DNA of 64,000 bases from Curtobacterium sp. MCBD17_035 (GCF_003234815.2 NZ_CP126279.1:2356001-2420000); one strand, 5' to 3'. Positions 26,787 through 35,346 are shown, numbered from the stretch's first letter. Made by a program: numbers and translations. The notes: generated from the sequence alone by a model not told the origin.

Positions 26787-27122
26787 TCAGACCTCCTCGT
26801 CGCCCGGGGCGACGATGTCCTCGAGTCGTGTCGTGATGGGCTGCGGCTCGCGCAGGAGCATGATCCGCCGGCGGATCTCCGTCACCGTCTCGTCGTCGAC
26901 GAGTTCCTCGCCGTCCGCGTCCGGGACGTCCGAGAGCACGATCTCGCTCGCCGGCCCGACGAGGAGCGACACGTGCACCACCGACCCGTCGGCGGCTCGG
27001 GCCGGGATCCGCACGGGCTCGGCCGTCGCCTGGTGCGCCAGCTCGGCCGCGTAGTCCACGACGGCATCGGCGATGGCGTCCCCCGTCAGCACGTGGGCGT
27101 CGCTGTAGTCGATCGAACGCAT
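26787..27122 (-). CDS. Conserved hypothetical protein paired with the DUF7882-like gene
   Basis: A 111-residue acidic, soluble protein starting MRSIDYSDAHVLTGDAIADA; no recognised domain. ATG at 27122 has an excellent GGGAGGAGG 5 nt upstream, and the stop is 3 bp before the DUF7882-like start, so the two form a small operon. The first half may be a short alpha/beta unit, the second half (ETVTEIRRRIMLL) helical. Its position inside the cytochrome c maturation cluster could be accidental. Confidence 0.7.
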   Translation of the reverse strand: MRSIDYSDAHVLTGDAIADAVVDYAAELAHQATAEPVRIPARAADGSVVHVSLLVGPASEIVLSDVPDADGEELVDDETVTEIRRRIMLLREPQPITTRLEDIVAPGDEEV

Positions 27123-27195
27123 CGGGCCTCCTCCCGGTCGATGCAACCAGGACCCGCCCGTGTGCCGGTACGGGCGGAGCACGACCCGCGCCGCC

Positions 27196-27215
27196 GGCGT
27201 CCCGATCGGGACGCC
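27196..27215 (-). terminator. Candidate terminator after resB
   Basis: Perfect 20-bp palindrome GGCGTCCCGATCGGGACGCC a few bases beyond the resB stop codon (27224-27226). No U-tract follows, as is usual for actinobacterial hairpins. It would separate the ccdA-resB unit from the small gene pair. Confidence 0.5.
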
Positions 27216-27223
27216 AGCGCGCG

Positions 27224-29059
27224 TCAGGTCAGCGAGGCCCCCGCCGTCGGCACCACCCCGAGCCCGGCCGTGTGCCGCTCGGCGATCTCGTCGACCGCGC
27301 GCTCGAGGTTCGGGTCCTCGCCGCGCGCCAGACCGGCGTACTCGAGGTCGAAGCCGTCCTCGCCAGGGCGGGCGACGGCCTTGACCCACACCCGCCGACG
27401 CGGCACGAACAGCGAGGTGAGGAGTCCGGCGACCGCGAGGATCGCGAACCCGGCGACCCACAGCTGCGAGGCGTCGTGGTGGACGTCGAGCGAGACGTAC
27501 CGCTTGACGCCGTTGAAGGTGATCGAGCCGGTGCCGTCGGGCAGTCGCTTCGTCTGGCCCGGCTCGAGCTCGATCGCGCCGTGCGCCGCCGTCGTCCCCG
27601 CGATCTGCCGCAGCCCCTTCGTCGAGAGCTGGTACACGGAGCGCGGGACGCCGTCGTCGAGGCCGAGGTCGCCCGTGTAGACCTGCAGGCTCAGCAGCGG
27701 GTTCTCGGTGTCCGGGTAGTTCGACGTGTAGGCGCCCGTCGCCTGCTTGACCGCAGTGGGGTAGAAGAACCCGACCATGCCGAGCTGGTCCGGCTGCGCG
27801 TCCGGGACCTTGACCACGCCGAGCGAGGTGTAGTTCGTGTCCTGCGGCAGGAACGGGACGACGTCCTCGAACGCCACGTGCCCGTCGCCGTCGCGCACGG
27901 TGACGTCCATCGCGTACCCGTTGCCGAGCAGGTACACGTTCGTCCCGCCGATCGACAACGGGTCGTTCACCTTGATGGTGCGCTTGGTCGCCGCACCGCC
28001 CTTGGTCCGGGCGGTCACGACGGCCTTGTAGTCCGTCGCCTGACCGAGCGCGTTGAGGTTCTTCTGCTCGTACGTCGTCGTGAAGTCGTCGAGCGTCAGG
28101 TTGTAGCCGCGCAGCTGCGACTGGCTGAACCAGCGCCCCGGGTTGAACGAGTCGTACGAGCCGAGCACGTTCGAGAACGTCTGGCCCTCGACGAGGAGCC
28201 GCTGCCCCGTGTAGCTGAACCCGCCACCGATGCCGACCGCGAGCAGGACACCGACGAGCGCGGTGTGGAACACGAGGTTCCCGGTCTCGCGCAGGTAGCC
28301 GCGCTCGGCGCTCACCGAGTCACCGAAGCGCTCCACCCGGTAGCCGGACCGCTTGAGGAGCGTCATCGCGCTCGTCACGGCGGTCTCGGCGGTCGGGAGG
28401 GCCGGAGCCGGGCCCGTCGCGGACCCCCCACCCGTGACCGTGGTCGGGTCGACCGCGATGCGCTGGTACCCGGCGAGGCGCCCGAGGCGAACCGGCGTGC
28501 GGGGCGGGCGGGTCCGGAGGGCCTGCCAGTGGTGGCGTGTCCGCGGGATGATGCAGCCGATCAGGGACACGAACAGCAGGAGGTAGATCGCGGAGAACCA
28601 CACCGAGGTGTAGGTGTCGAACACCTGCAGCTTGTCGAGGACCGGGTACAACGTCGGGTGGTCGACCTGGTACTGCGTCACGCCGTTCGGGTCGGCCGTG
28701 CGCTGCGGCACGAGCGACCCGGGGATCGCGGCGAGCGCGAGCAGCATGAGCAGGAACAGCGCCGTGCGCATGCTCGTCAGCTGGCGCCAGAAGAACCGGA
28801 CGTAGCCGAGGAACGACAGCGCGGGCTGGTTCACCCCGCCGTCGTCGCCGCCCCCACCGCCACCGCCGCCGGTACCGCCACCACCGGTGCCGCCCGACGT
28901 GGGGGCGGCGTCGACGTGGTCGGACGGGCGCATCGGATCGCCGACGATCGTCGTGCCGTCGGCCTCGTCCATGCCGGCGGAGGCAGCCGTGGACGTGCGG
29001 TCCGTGACCGGAACCGCTGCGGCGATCCGGTCCTCCCGGATGTCAGACGAGCGGGACAT
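27224..29059 (-). CDS. resB: Cytochrome c biogenesis protein ResB
   Basis: Large membrane protein of the ResB/Ccs1 family, which with CcsB forms the system II haem-attachment complex. The core begins after residue ~85 with FFWRQLTSMRTALFLLMLLALAAIPGS, a very conserved ResB entry helix; further helices lie near 130-155 and 245-265, then a long extracytoplasmic domain and a last helix near 540. The first ~80 residues are polar and include a Gly-rich run. The ATG overlaps the ccdA stop by 17 bp, indicating coupling. Confidence 0.93.
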   Translation of the reverse strand: MSRSSDIREDRIAAAVPVTDRTSTAASAGMDEADGTTIVGDPMRPSDHVDAAPTSGGTGGGGTGGGGGGGGDDGGVNQPALSFLGYVRFFWRQLTSMRTALFLLMLLALAAIPGSLVPQRTADPNGVTQYQVDHPTLYPVLDKLQVFDTYTSVWFSAIYLLLFVSLIGCIIPRTRHHWQALRTRPPRTPVRLGRLAGYQRIAVDPTTVTGGGSATGPAPALPTAETAVTSAMTLLKRSGYRVERFGDSVSAERGYLRETGNLVFHTALVGVLLAVGIGGGFSYTGQRLLVEGQTFSNVLGSYDSFNPGRWFSQSQLRGYNLTLDDFTTTYEQKNLNALGQATDYKAVVTARTKGGAATKRTIKVNDPLSIGGTNVYLLGNGYAMDVTVRDGDGHVAFEDVVPFLPQDTNYTSLGVVKVPDAQPDQLGMVGFFYPTAVKQATGAYTSNYPDTENPLLSLQVYTGDLGLDDGVPRSVYQLSTKGLRQIAGTTAAHGAIELEPGQTKRLPDGTGSITFNGVKRYVSLDVHHDASQLWVAGFAILAVAGLLTSLFVPRRRVWVKAVARPGEDGFDLEYAGLARGEDPNLERAVDEIAERHTAGLGVVPTAGASLT

Positions 29060-29786
29060 AGCTCTGGATCACCGCCCCGACGCTCGACATGATGGCCGAC
29101 CAGAGTCCGGTGACCATGAGCAGACCGATGACGATCAGGATCGCTCCTCCGATGACGTTGACGAGGCGGATGTGGCGCCGGACCGTGCGGAGGGCGCTCG
29201 ACGCCCACCCGGCGCCGAGCGCGACGAGCAGGAACGGGATGCCGAGTCCGATGCAGTAGGCGACGCCGAGCCACATGCCCTGCCACGCGCTGCCGGCCTG
29301 CACGCTGAGCAGGTTGATCGCGGCGAGCGTCGGGCCGAGGCACGGGGTCCAGCCGAGGCCGAACACGACGCCGAGCAGCGGCGCCCCGACGAGGCCCGTG
29401 GCGGGCGACCAGGACGGCTTGACGGTGCGCTGCAGGAACGTGAACCGGCCGACGAACACCAACCCCATGGCGATGACGACGACCCCGAGCACCTGGGTGA
29501 TGAGGTCGCGCCAGCGCACGAGCCAGAAGCCGAGCGCGCCGAACACGGTCGTGTACGCGACGAAGACGACCGTGAACCCGAGCACGAAGAACAGGACGCC
29601 GAGCAGGACGCGGCCACGACGTCGCCCGACCTCGGTGACGCCGCCGACGTACCCGAGGTACCCGGGCACGAGCGGCAGCACGCAGGGCGACAGGAACGAC
29701 ACCAACCCGGCGAGCGCCGCGACGGGCAGTGCGACGGCCATCTGACCGCTGAGGATCGCGTCGGAGAAGGGGTTGCCGCCGGTCAC
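29043..29786 (-). CDS. ccdA: Cytochrome c biogenesis/thiol-disulfide transporter CcdA
   Basis: Six-helix DsbD-family protein that passes reducing equivalents from cytoplasmic thioredoxin across the membrane. The two redox cysteines are Cys35 in FLSPCVLPLVPGYLGYVGG and Cys149 in GWTPCLGPTLAAI. The 247-residue length is typical. It likely reduces the TlpA-like lipoprotein encoded 3 bp upstream, which in turn keeps apocytochrome c thiols reduced. Overlaps resB downstream. Confidence 0.95.
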   Translation of the reverse strand: MTGGNPFSDAILSGQMAVALPVAALAGLVSFLSPCVLPLVPGYLGYVGGVTEVGRRRGRVLLGVLFFVLGFTVVFVAYTTVFGALGFWLVRWRDLITQVLGVVVIAMGLVFVGRFTFLQRTVKPSWSPATGLVGAPLLGVVFGLGWTPCLGPTLAAINLLSVQAGSAWQGMWLGVAYCIGLGIPFLLVALGAGWASSALRTVRRHIRLVNVIGGAILIVIGLLMVTGLWSAIMSSVGAVIQSYVPLV

Positions 29787-29789
29787 GGG

Positions 29790-30437
29790 TCAGGCGTTCC
29801 CGTTGAGCTCGTCGCTCACGAGGGTGTCGATGATGCTCGACGAGTCGACCGCACCGAGGACGCGCGCGGCGACGCGTCCCTGCTTGTCGAGCACGATCGT
29901 GGTGGGGACGGAGTTCGGGGCGATCGTGCCCGAGAGGGCGAGCTGCATGGTGCCGTGGTCGGCGTCGAGGACCGAGCCGTACGCCGTCCGGAAGGTGCGC
30001 TCGAACGCCTGGGCGGTCGGCTTCCGGTCGCGCACGTTGACCCCGACGAACGCGACGTCCTTGCCCTGGAACGTCCCGTACGACTGGTTGAGGTACTTCG
30101 CCTCGGCGCGACAGGGCGGGCACCCGGCGTACCAGAAGTTGAGGACGACGACCTTGCCCTTGAGCGCGGCACTCGACACGTGGTCGCCGTCGTCGGTGGT
30201 GGCCGAGAAGGTCACGGGCGCGCTCCGCTTGTCGGCGGCGACCTCGGTCACCGCACCGTCGCCGGAGATGTAGTTCTGCGTGGTGCCCTTGCCGTACTGG
30301 TTCGTCAACTGGTCGTTCGAGCTCGACGAGCAGCCGGCGAGCGCGAGGGCCGCGACGACGGCACCGGTGATCGCGACGGCGAGGCGGGCGCGGGTCGAAC
30401 GGCGCCGCGGTTGGACGGTCGTGCTGGTGGTGATCAC
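29790..30437 (-). CDS. TlpA/ResA-like thioredoxin-fold lipoprotein
   Basis: Extracytoplasmic thiol-disulfide oxidoreductase. A signal peptide at about 15-35 ends in the lipobox LAGC (Cys36), so the mature protein is membrane-anchored; the thioredoxin-like motif is CPPC at Cys106-Cys109 in FWYAGCPPCRAE, followed by the cis-Pro region SVPTTIVLDKQGRV. CPPC differs from the CEPC of B. subtilis ResA. The GTG at 30437 overlaps the histidine phosphatase stop (GTGA) and has GGGAG 5 nt upstream. Works with ccdA, resB and ccsB. Confidence 0.93.
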   Translation of the reverse strand: MITTSTTVQPRRRSTRARLAVAITGAVVAALALAGCSSSSNDQLTNQYGKGTTQNYISGDGAVTEVAADKRSAPVTFSATTDDGDHVSSAALKGKVVVLNFWYAGCPPCRAEAKYLNQSYGTFQGKDVAFVGVNVRDRKPTAQAFERTFRTAYGSVLDADHGTMQLALSGTIAPNSVPTTIVLDKQGRVAARVLGAVDSSSIIDTLVSDELNGNA

Positions 30438-31078
30438 ACTGCTCCCATGTCGACGGCTCCGGCCCGGAGCGGACCCGCGGGATCGGCGTAGCCGACCTCG
30501 ACGAAGCGTCCGCCACGGCGTTCCACGCTCGTGATGCTCGACAGCGCGCACCGACGGGCACGCGGGTCGTGCCAGAGGTGCTCGCCGGCCAGCCGGCGGT
30601 GCACCGTCCAGATCGGGAGCTGGTGGCTCACGAGGACGACGTCACCCCCGTCGATGCTCCCCCACGCGGTCTCGAGCGCGGCCGTCATGCGGTTCGCGAT
30701 GGACGCGTAGGCCTCGCCCCAACTCGGCCGCAACGGGTTCGCGATCCACGGCCACTCCGTCGGCCGGGCGACCGACCGCCGTGTGAAGCCCGGCGGCTGG
30801 CCCTCGTACCGGTTCGTCGGCTCGATGAGCCGCTCGTCGAGCCGGACGTCGAGGTCGTACGCCTCCGCCCACGGCGCGGCTGACTCCTGCGTCCGCTGCA
30901 GGGGCGATGCGACGACCGCACGGACGTCCACACCGGCGTCGACGAACGACCGTGCGGCGGCCTCGGCCATGCGTCGGCCGAGATCGCTCAGCCGGAACCC
31001 CGGCAGGCGTCCGTACAGGACGCCATCGGGGTTGTGGACCTCGCCGTGACGAACGAGGTGCAAGCGGGTCGCGGGCAT
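30434..31078 (-). CDS. Histidine phosphatase family protein
   Basis: Phosphoglycerate-mutase-like phosphatase of 214 residues. The catalytic LVRHGEV is at about 8-14 (His11), SPLQRTQESA carries the second Arg, and VVLVSHQLPIW the second His. Substrate unknown. The ATG follows TACACT (31086-31091, minus) by 7 nt and TGGAGG by a few, so it heads the phosphatase-tlpA-ccdA-resB transcript; association of such a phosphatase with ccs genes is common in actinobacteria. Confidence 0.92.
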   Translation of the reverse strand: MPATRLHLVRHGEVHNPDGVLYGRLPGFRLSDLGRRMAEAAARSFVDAGVDVRAVVASPLQRTQESAAPWAEAYDLDVRLDERLIEPTNRYEGQPPGFTRRSVARPTEWPWIANPLRPSWGEAYASIANRMTAALETAWGSIDGGDVVLVSHQLPIWTVHRRLAGEHLWHDPRARRCALSSITSVERRGGRFVEVGYADPAGPLRAGAVDMGAV

Positions 31079-31181
31079 GGCCTCCAGTGTAGGTCGGGCG
31101 GCGCGTCCACCTCCCACCCAGTTCCCGCACGGGTATGCGGAACCGCTCAGCAGCGGCGTCCGGGAGGCCCGGGCGGGCCCG

Positions 31182-32684
31182 TCAGGACAGGTGGCCCGAC
31201 AACCGCGTGTGGATCCGCAGCGAGCGGGTGTCGAGCCCCACCACCTCGACGGTCGCACCGTGCATCGCGTACCGCTGCTCGATGGCGTCCAGCGCGGCGA
31301 CCGTCGACGCGTCCCACACCTGGGCGCCGGCGAGGTCGATCTCCACCCGCGCCGGGTCCTCGGCGTACGAGAACCGCGTGGGCAGATCGCTCGACGAGGC
31401 GAAGAAGAGCGCGCCGTGCACGCGGTAGCGGACGAGGTCGCCACGGACCTCCCGCTCGACGGACACGACGTGGGCGACCCTCCGGGCGAACACGAGCGCG
31501 GACACGACGACGCCGATGAGCACGCCGGTGGCGAGGTTGTCGGTGAACACGACGACCACGACCGTGATCACCATGACGCCCGTCTCCCCGAGCGGCATCC
31601 GGCGGAGGGTCCGCGGACGGACGCTGTGCCAGTCGAACGTCGCGACGCACACCATGACCATGACGGCGGTGAGCGCCGCCATCGGGATCTCGGCGACCAC
31701 CCCGCGCAGGGTCACCGTCAGCACGAGCACCGAGACGCCGGCGACGAAGGTCGAGACGCGGGTCCGGGCCCCGGCCGTCTTCACGTTGATGACCGTCTGG
31801 CCGATCATCGCGCAGCCGCCCGTGCCGCCGAAGAACGCACTGACGACGTTGGCGATGCCCTGCCCCCACGACTCGCGCCACCCGCTCGACCGGGTGTCCG
31901 TGAGCGCGTCGACGAGCTGTGCGGTGAGCAGGGTCTCGATGAGCCCCACGACCGCCATGCCGAAGGCCGTCGGGGCGATGATCCGCAGCGTCTCGAGGTC
32001 GAGCGGCACACGGATCCCGGCGAAGGTCGGCAGCGACGACGGCAGCGCGCCCTTGTCCCCGACCGTCGGGACGTCGACGTGGAACAGCAGCGTGAGCGCG
32101 GTGACCACGATCACCGCGATGAGCGGGGCGGGCACCGCCTTCGTCAGGAGCGGGAACGCGATGATGATCGCGATGCCGAGCGCCGTGAGCGGCCAGACGA
32201 CGAACGGCACGCCACGACCGAACAGGTTCGGCAGCTGTGCGGTGAGGATGAGGATCGCGAGCGCGTTGACGAACGCGACGTTGACGCTCCGCGGGATGAA
32301 CCGCATGAGACGAGCGACGCCGAGGAAGCCGAGCACGAGCTGGAACACACCGCCGAGGACGATCGTCGGCACGAGGTACGCGATGCCGTGGTCCCGGATG
32401 AGCGGCGCGACGACCAGCGCCACGGATCCGGCCGCCGCGGAGACCATGGCAGGACGACCTCCGATGAACGCGATCACGACCGCGATGACGAACGACGAGA
32501 ACAGGCCGACCGCCGGGTCGACCCCGGCGACGATCGAGAACGAGATCGCCTCGGGGATCAAGGCGAGCGCCGTCACGACGCCAGCGAGCACCTCGCGCGT
32601 GAGCAAGCGCGGCGACCGCAGCGCCTGCAGCACGGAGTGGGCGACGGGTGCCGACGGACCGGACGGGACAGCTGCGGAGGTCAT
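31182..32684 (-). CDS. SulP-family anion transporter with STAS domain
   Basis: A 500-residue SLC26/SulP transporter. The N-terminus LLTREVLAGVVTALALIPEA and the family signature GGTGGCAMIGQTVINVKTAGA lie in about 11 membrane helices (residues ~30-395). A cytoplasmic STAS domain follows (about 400-500), with AQVWDASTVAALDAIEQ as the phosphorylatable-Ser/Thr region. SulP members move sulfate, bicarbonate or other anions; the substrate is not decided here. ATG 32684 is 8 nt after TAATGT (32693-32698, minus). It is divergent from the AspRS gene. Confidence 0.93.
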   Translation of the reverse strand: MTSAAVPSGPSAPVAHSVLQALRSPRLLTREVLAGVVTALALIPEAISFSIVAGVDPAVGLFSSFVIAVVIAFIGGRPAMVSAAAGSVALVVAPLIRDHGIAYLVPTIVLGGVFQLVLGFLGVARLMRFIPRSVNVAFVNALAILILTAQLPNLFGRGVPFVVWPLTALGIAIIIAFPLLTKAVPAPLIAVIVVTALTLLFHVDVPTVGDKGALPSSLPTFAGIRVPLDLETLRIIAPTAFGMAVVGLIETLLTAQLVDALTDTRSSGWRESWGQGIANVVSAFFGGTGGCAMIGQTVINVKTAGARTRVSTFVAGVSVLVLTVTLRGVVAEIPMAALTAVMVMVCVATFDWHSVRPRTLRRMPLGETGVMVITVVVVVFTDNLATGVLIGVVVSALVFARRVAHVVSVEREVRGDLVRYRVHGALFFASSSDLPTRFSYAEDPARVEIDLAGAQVWDASTVAALDAIEQRYAMHGATVEVVGLDTRSLRIHTRLSGHLS

Positions 32685-32766
32685 CGGCGACCACATTACG
32701 GGCGGGCGTGAGCGCTCACCACGGCGTCCGACGCGGGACGGGGGCCGCCCGCTAGACTCGACCCCC

Positions 32767-34110
32767 GTGATCGAACGCACCCGCATCGCCGACCTCGCCG
32801 CACTCCCCGACGGTCCCGTGACCGTTGGCGGATGGGTCGAGACCGTCCGTGACCAGAAGAAGGTGCAGTTCGTCGTACTGCGCGACGAGACGGGCGCCGT
32901 CCAGCTCGTCAACCCCGCCGTCCGCGCCGTCGACGACGACGCCGACGACAGCGCACGTGCGGCGCTGACCACGACCGAGACGATCTCCGGGCTCGCGCAC
33001 GGGACCTTCCTGGTGGCCCAGGGCACGCTCAAGCACGACGAGCGCGTCAAGCTCGGTGGCATCGAGGTCAAGATCGACCGCCTCGACGTCGTGACCGCCG
33101 CGCTCCCCGAGACGCCGATCGCCGATGACTCCTCGCTCGACAAGCGCCTCGACTGGCGGTTCCTCGACCTCCGGAACCGCAAACAGAACCTCGTGTTCCG
33201 GATCCAGACGACCCTCGAGCACGCGTTCCGGACCTACTGGATCGAGCGCGACTTCATCGAGATCCACACGCCGAAGCTCATGGCGTCCGCGTCCGAGTCC
33301 CGCGCCGAGCTGTTCGAGCTGCCGTACTTCGACACGACGGCGTACCTGGCGCAGAGCCCGCAGAACTTCAAGCAGATGGCGCAGCCGGCCGGATTCGGCG
33401 CGGTGTTCGAGATCGCGGACGCGTTCCGGGCCGACCCGTCGTTCACCTCCCGGCACGCGACGGAGTTCACCAGCGTCGACGCCGAGATGAGTTGGGTCGA
33501 GTCCCACGAGGACGTCATGGCCATGCACGAGGAGCTCCTCGTCGCCGGCATCACCGCCGTGCAGGCGAAGTACGGCGAGGAGATCAACGAGGTCTTCGGC
33601 TTCGAGCTCCAGGTCCCCACCGCGCCGTTCCCGCGCATCCCGCTCGCCGAGGCCCGCCGGATCGTCGCGGAGGGCGGCTACGAGATCCCCCGCGCCGACG
33701 GCGACCTCGACCCCGAGGGCGAGCGCCGGATCTCGGCGTACGCCAAGGAGCAGTTCGGCTCGGACTTCGTGTTCGTCACCGACTACGACGCCACGATCCG
33801 GCCGTACTACCACATGCGTCACGAGGACGACCCGACGCTCACGAAGAGCTACGACCTCATCTACAACGGCACCGAGATCTCCACGGGCGCCCAGCGTGAA
33901 CACCGCGTCGACGTCCTGACGCAGCAGGCGGTCGAGAAGGGCCTGGACCCCGCCGAGCTCGAGTGGTACCTCGACTTCTTCCGCTACGGCGTCCCCCCGC
34001 ACGGTGGCTTCGGCATGGGCCTGGCCCGGGTGCTCATGCTCCTGCTCGGCCAGTCGTCGATCCGCGAGGTCACGTACCTGTTCCGCGGTCCCACCCGCCT
34101 GCTCCCGTAG
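32767..34110 (+). CDS. aspS: Aspartyl-tRNA synthetase, archaeal/eukaryotic type (possibly Asp/Asn)
   Basis: A 447-residue class IIb synthetase without the GAD insertion of bacterial AspRS (which is near 590 residues), so it is the archaeal-type enzyme, often non-discriminating in bacteria. The OB-fold anticodon domain is at ~15-110; motif 2 is FRADPSFTSRHATEFTSVDA at ~219-238 and motif 3 is GGFGMGLAR at 413-421. At the two positions linked to tRNA discrimination it has Glu25 (Trp in T. kodakarensis) and Lys95 (Lys there). GTG start, 8 nt after TAGACT (32753-32758). Confidence 0.93.
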   Translation: MIERTRIADLAALPDGPVTVGGWVETVRDQKKVQFVVLRDETGAVQLVNPAVRAVDDDADDSARAALTTTETISGLAHGTFLVAQGTLKHDERVKLGGIEVKIDRLDVVTAALPETPIADDSSLDKRLDWRFLDLRNRKQNLVFRIQTTLEHAFRTYWIERDFIEIHTPKLMASASESRAELFELPYFDTTAYLAQSPQNFKQMAQPAGFGAVFEIADAFRADPSFTSRHATEFTSVDAEMSWVESHEDVMAMHEELLVAGITAVQAKYGEEINEVFGFELQVPTAPFPRIPLAEARRIVAEGGYEIPRADGDLDPEGERRISAYAKEQFGSDFVFVTDYDATIRPYYHMRHEDDPTLTKSYDLIYNGTEISTGAQREHRVDVLTQQAVEKGLDPAELEWYLDFFRYGVPPHGGFGMGLARVLMLLLGQSSIREVTYLFRGPTRLLP

Positions 34111-34128
34111 CGGTTCCCGACCGCACGA

Positions 34129-34165
34129 CAGGAGGCGCTGCCCCCCACCGGGGCAGCGCCTCCTG
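34129..34165. terminator. Bidirectional terminator between aspS and Dabb gene
   Basis: Perfect 16-bp stem, CAGGAGGCGCTGCCCC (34129-34144) with GGGGCAGCGCCTCCTG (34150-34165), and a 5-nt loop CCACC. It lies 18 bp after the aspS stop and 32 bp before the stop of the opposing gene, so it can serve both. Confidence 0.85.
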
Positions 34166-34197
34166 CGTGTGCGGCAGCGACGGCCGGGAGGCGCGGC

Positions 34198-34491
34198 TCA
34201 GGCCTCCCAGTCGATGGCGGTCCGCCCCGTGACCATTCCGCGGACGGTGTCGGCGGCGGCCTGGTGCTCGGGGTGGACCTGGTAGGCCTCGAGCCCGGCG
34301 AGGTCGTCGAACGTGGCGACCACCGCGACGTCCGCGTTGCTGCCGGGGTACGCCACGTTGTCGACCACGCGGATGGAGCGGATCGACGGCACGACGCCGT
34401 CGAGGGCTTCGAGCACGGCGCGGATGTGGGCGATCGCCTCGTGACGGACGACGTCGTCGCGCAAGCGCCAGGCGACGACGTGGTGGATCAC
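34198..34491 (-). CDS. Dabb (stress-responsive A/B barrel) domain protein
   Basis: A 97-residue ferredoxin-like protein: the start MIHHVVAWRLRDDV and the middle VDNVAYPGSNADVAVVATFD, followed by LEAYQVHPEHQAAADTVRGM, are characteristic of the Dabb domain. These dimeric barrels are small stress or cyclase-like proteins; no function can be set here. Its GTG overlaps the glutaredoxin-like stop (GTGA), so the pair is translationally coupled. Its stop directly abuts a copy of a dispersed 19-bp repeat (34179-34197). Confidence 0.88.
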   Translation of the reverse strand: MIHHVVAWRLRDDVVRHEAIAHIRAVLEALDGVVPSIRSIRVVDNVAYPGSNADVAVVATFDDLAGLEAYQVHPEHQAAADTVRGMVTGRTAIDWEA

Positions 34492-34742
34492 GCGCGGGCC
34501 TCGGCCGCGGCGAGCGCACGCTCGAACCGCTCGGCGTCGACGCGCCAGGTGCTGTGGACCCGGCCGTCGACGATGACCACGGGGATGTCCTCCGCGTACT
34601 CCTCGCGCAGGGCGTCGTCCTGGAGGATGTCCCGCTCCTCGAACACGACGTCGGGGTGGGCGTCGAGCACGGAGCGGACGATCGGACGGGCGTCGTCGCA
34701 CAGGTGGCATCCGGGCTTGGTCAGGAGCGTCACGGTGGGCAC
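34488..34742 (-). CDS. Glutaredoxin-like (DUF836) thiol protein
   Basis: An 84-residue thioredoxin-fold protein with Cys12-His-Leu-Cys15 in TKPGCHLCDDAR and the cis-Pro loop EDIPVVIVDGR. It resembles the glutaredoxin family DUF836 found widely in actinobacteria; the electron donor is unknown. GTG at 34742 sits 6 nt after TACGCT (34749-34754, minus), so the message is likely leaderless. Followed by the Dabb gene with a GTGA overlap. Confidence 0.88.
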   Translation of the reverse strand: MPTVTLLTKPGCHLCDDARPIVRSVLDAHPDVVFEERDILQDDALREEYAEDIPVVIVDGRVHSTWRVDAERFERALAAAEARA

Positions 34743-34769
34743 CCGTCCAGCGTAGTGCGGAGACGACGA

Positions 34770-34796
34770 AGCCCCGGCCGGTGATCGGTCGGGGCT
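34770..34796 (-). terminator. Terminator downstream of bS22 gene
   Basis: Inverted repeat AGCCCCG/CGGGGCT with further pairing inside (CCG/CGG), 27 bp after the bS22 stop on the minus strand and just before the glutaredoxin gene promoter. Confidence 0.65.
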
Positions 34797-34822
34797 CTCG
34801 TGGTGAGCAGGTCCGGTAGGAC

Positions 34823-34921
34823 CTACTTCTTGTTGCGACGCTGGTGTCGCGTCTTGCGCAGCAGCTTGCGGTGCTTCTTCTTCGCCATGCGCTTGCGGCG
34901 CTTCTTGATGACAGAACCCAT
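34823..34921 (-). CDS. Small basic ribosomal protein bS22 (AURKAIP1/COX24-like)
   Basis: A 32-residue very basic protein beginning MGSVIKKRRKRMAKKKHRKL, the AURKAIP1/COX24 C-terminal motif. In mycobacteria this peptide is ribosomal protein bS22, bound to the 30S subunit near the decoding centre. An AGGAGGG lies 4 nt before the ATG. Promoter -35 TTCGAC and -10 TAATGT with an 18-bp spacer lie about 60 bp upstream, and a hairpin terminator follows, giving a single-gene transcript. Confidence 0.93.
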   Translation of the reverse strand: MGSVIKKRRKRMAKKKHRKLLRKTRHQRRNKK

Positions 34922-34982
34922 ACGGCCCTCCTACGGCTGATGTGGACACCGGGTCGGAGACCGCGGAAAAATACCTCGTGCG

Positions 34983-35012
34983 ACATTACCGGAGCCGACC
35001 GGCGTTGTCGAA
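34983..35012 (-). promoter_or_regulatory. Promoter of the bS22 gene
   Basis: On the minus strand, TTCGAC (35007-35012) and TAATGT (34983-34988) are 18 bp apart. Transcription would begin near 34976, leaving a ~55-nt leader that holds an AT-rich patch (GGTATTTTTCC). Confidence 0.55.
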
Positions 35013-35031
35013 CGGCGTGGGCGTGGCGCGC

Positions 35032-35226
35032 TCAACCGACGTCGGCGACACCACCGCGGAGCATCTCCGCGACGGCGGACTCCGGGACCCGGAACGACCG
35101 GCCGAAGCGGATGGCGGGGAGCTCCCCCGCGTGCACCATGCGGTAGACCGTCATCTTCGAGACGCGCATCATCTCGGCGACCTCAGCGACCGTGAGGAAC
35201 CGCACGTCGTCGAAGTTGCCGGCCAT
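35032..35226 (-). CDS. BldC-like helix-turn-helix DNA-binding protein
   Basis: A 64-residue protein of the MerR-like/excisionase HTH type, very close in wording to streptomycete BldC: FLTVAEVAEMMRVSKMTVYR then MVHAGELPAIRFGRSFRVPE. BldC binds direct repeats cooperatively and holds back development in Streptomyces; in non-sporulating relatives its role is unclear. The ATG is preceded by GAAGGCAGAGC. It stands alone between the bS22 promoter and the ArsR gene. Confidence 0.9.
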   Translation of the reverse strand: MAGNFDDVRFLTVAEVAEMMRVSKMTVYRMVHAGELPAIRFGRSFRVPESAVAEMLRGGVADVG

Positions 35227-35346
35227 GCTCTGCCTTCAGAAGGGGCCCGGCGCCTCCGGACCATGGTGTGACCTGCGTGGTCTCTGGCAACCATAGGGGC
35301 GGCCGTGGCGCGGTGTCCAGCCCGCCCGCTGCCCCGGGAACGGGGG

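Noticed and set aside
31077..32711. 544-residue plus-strand frame opposite the SulP transporter
   Set aside because: Extreme Asp/His/Arg composition, no ribosome site, and the opposite strand encodes a full transporter with STAS domain.
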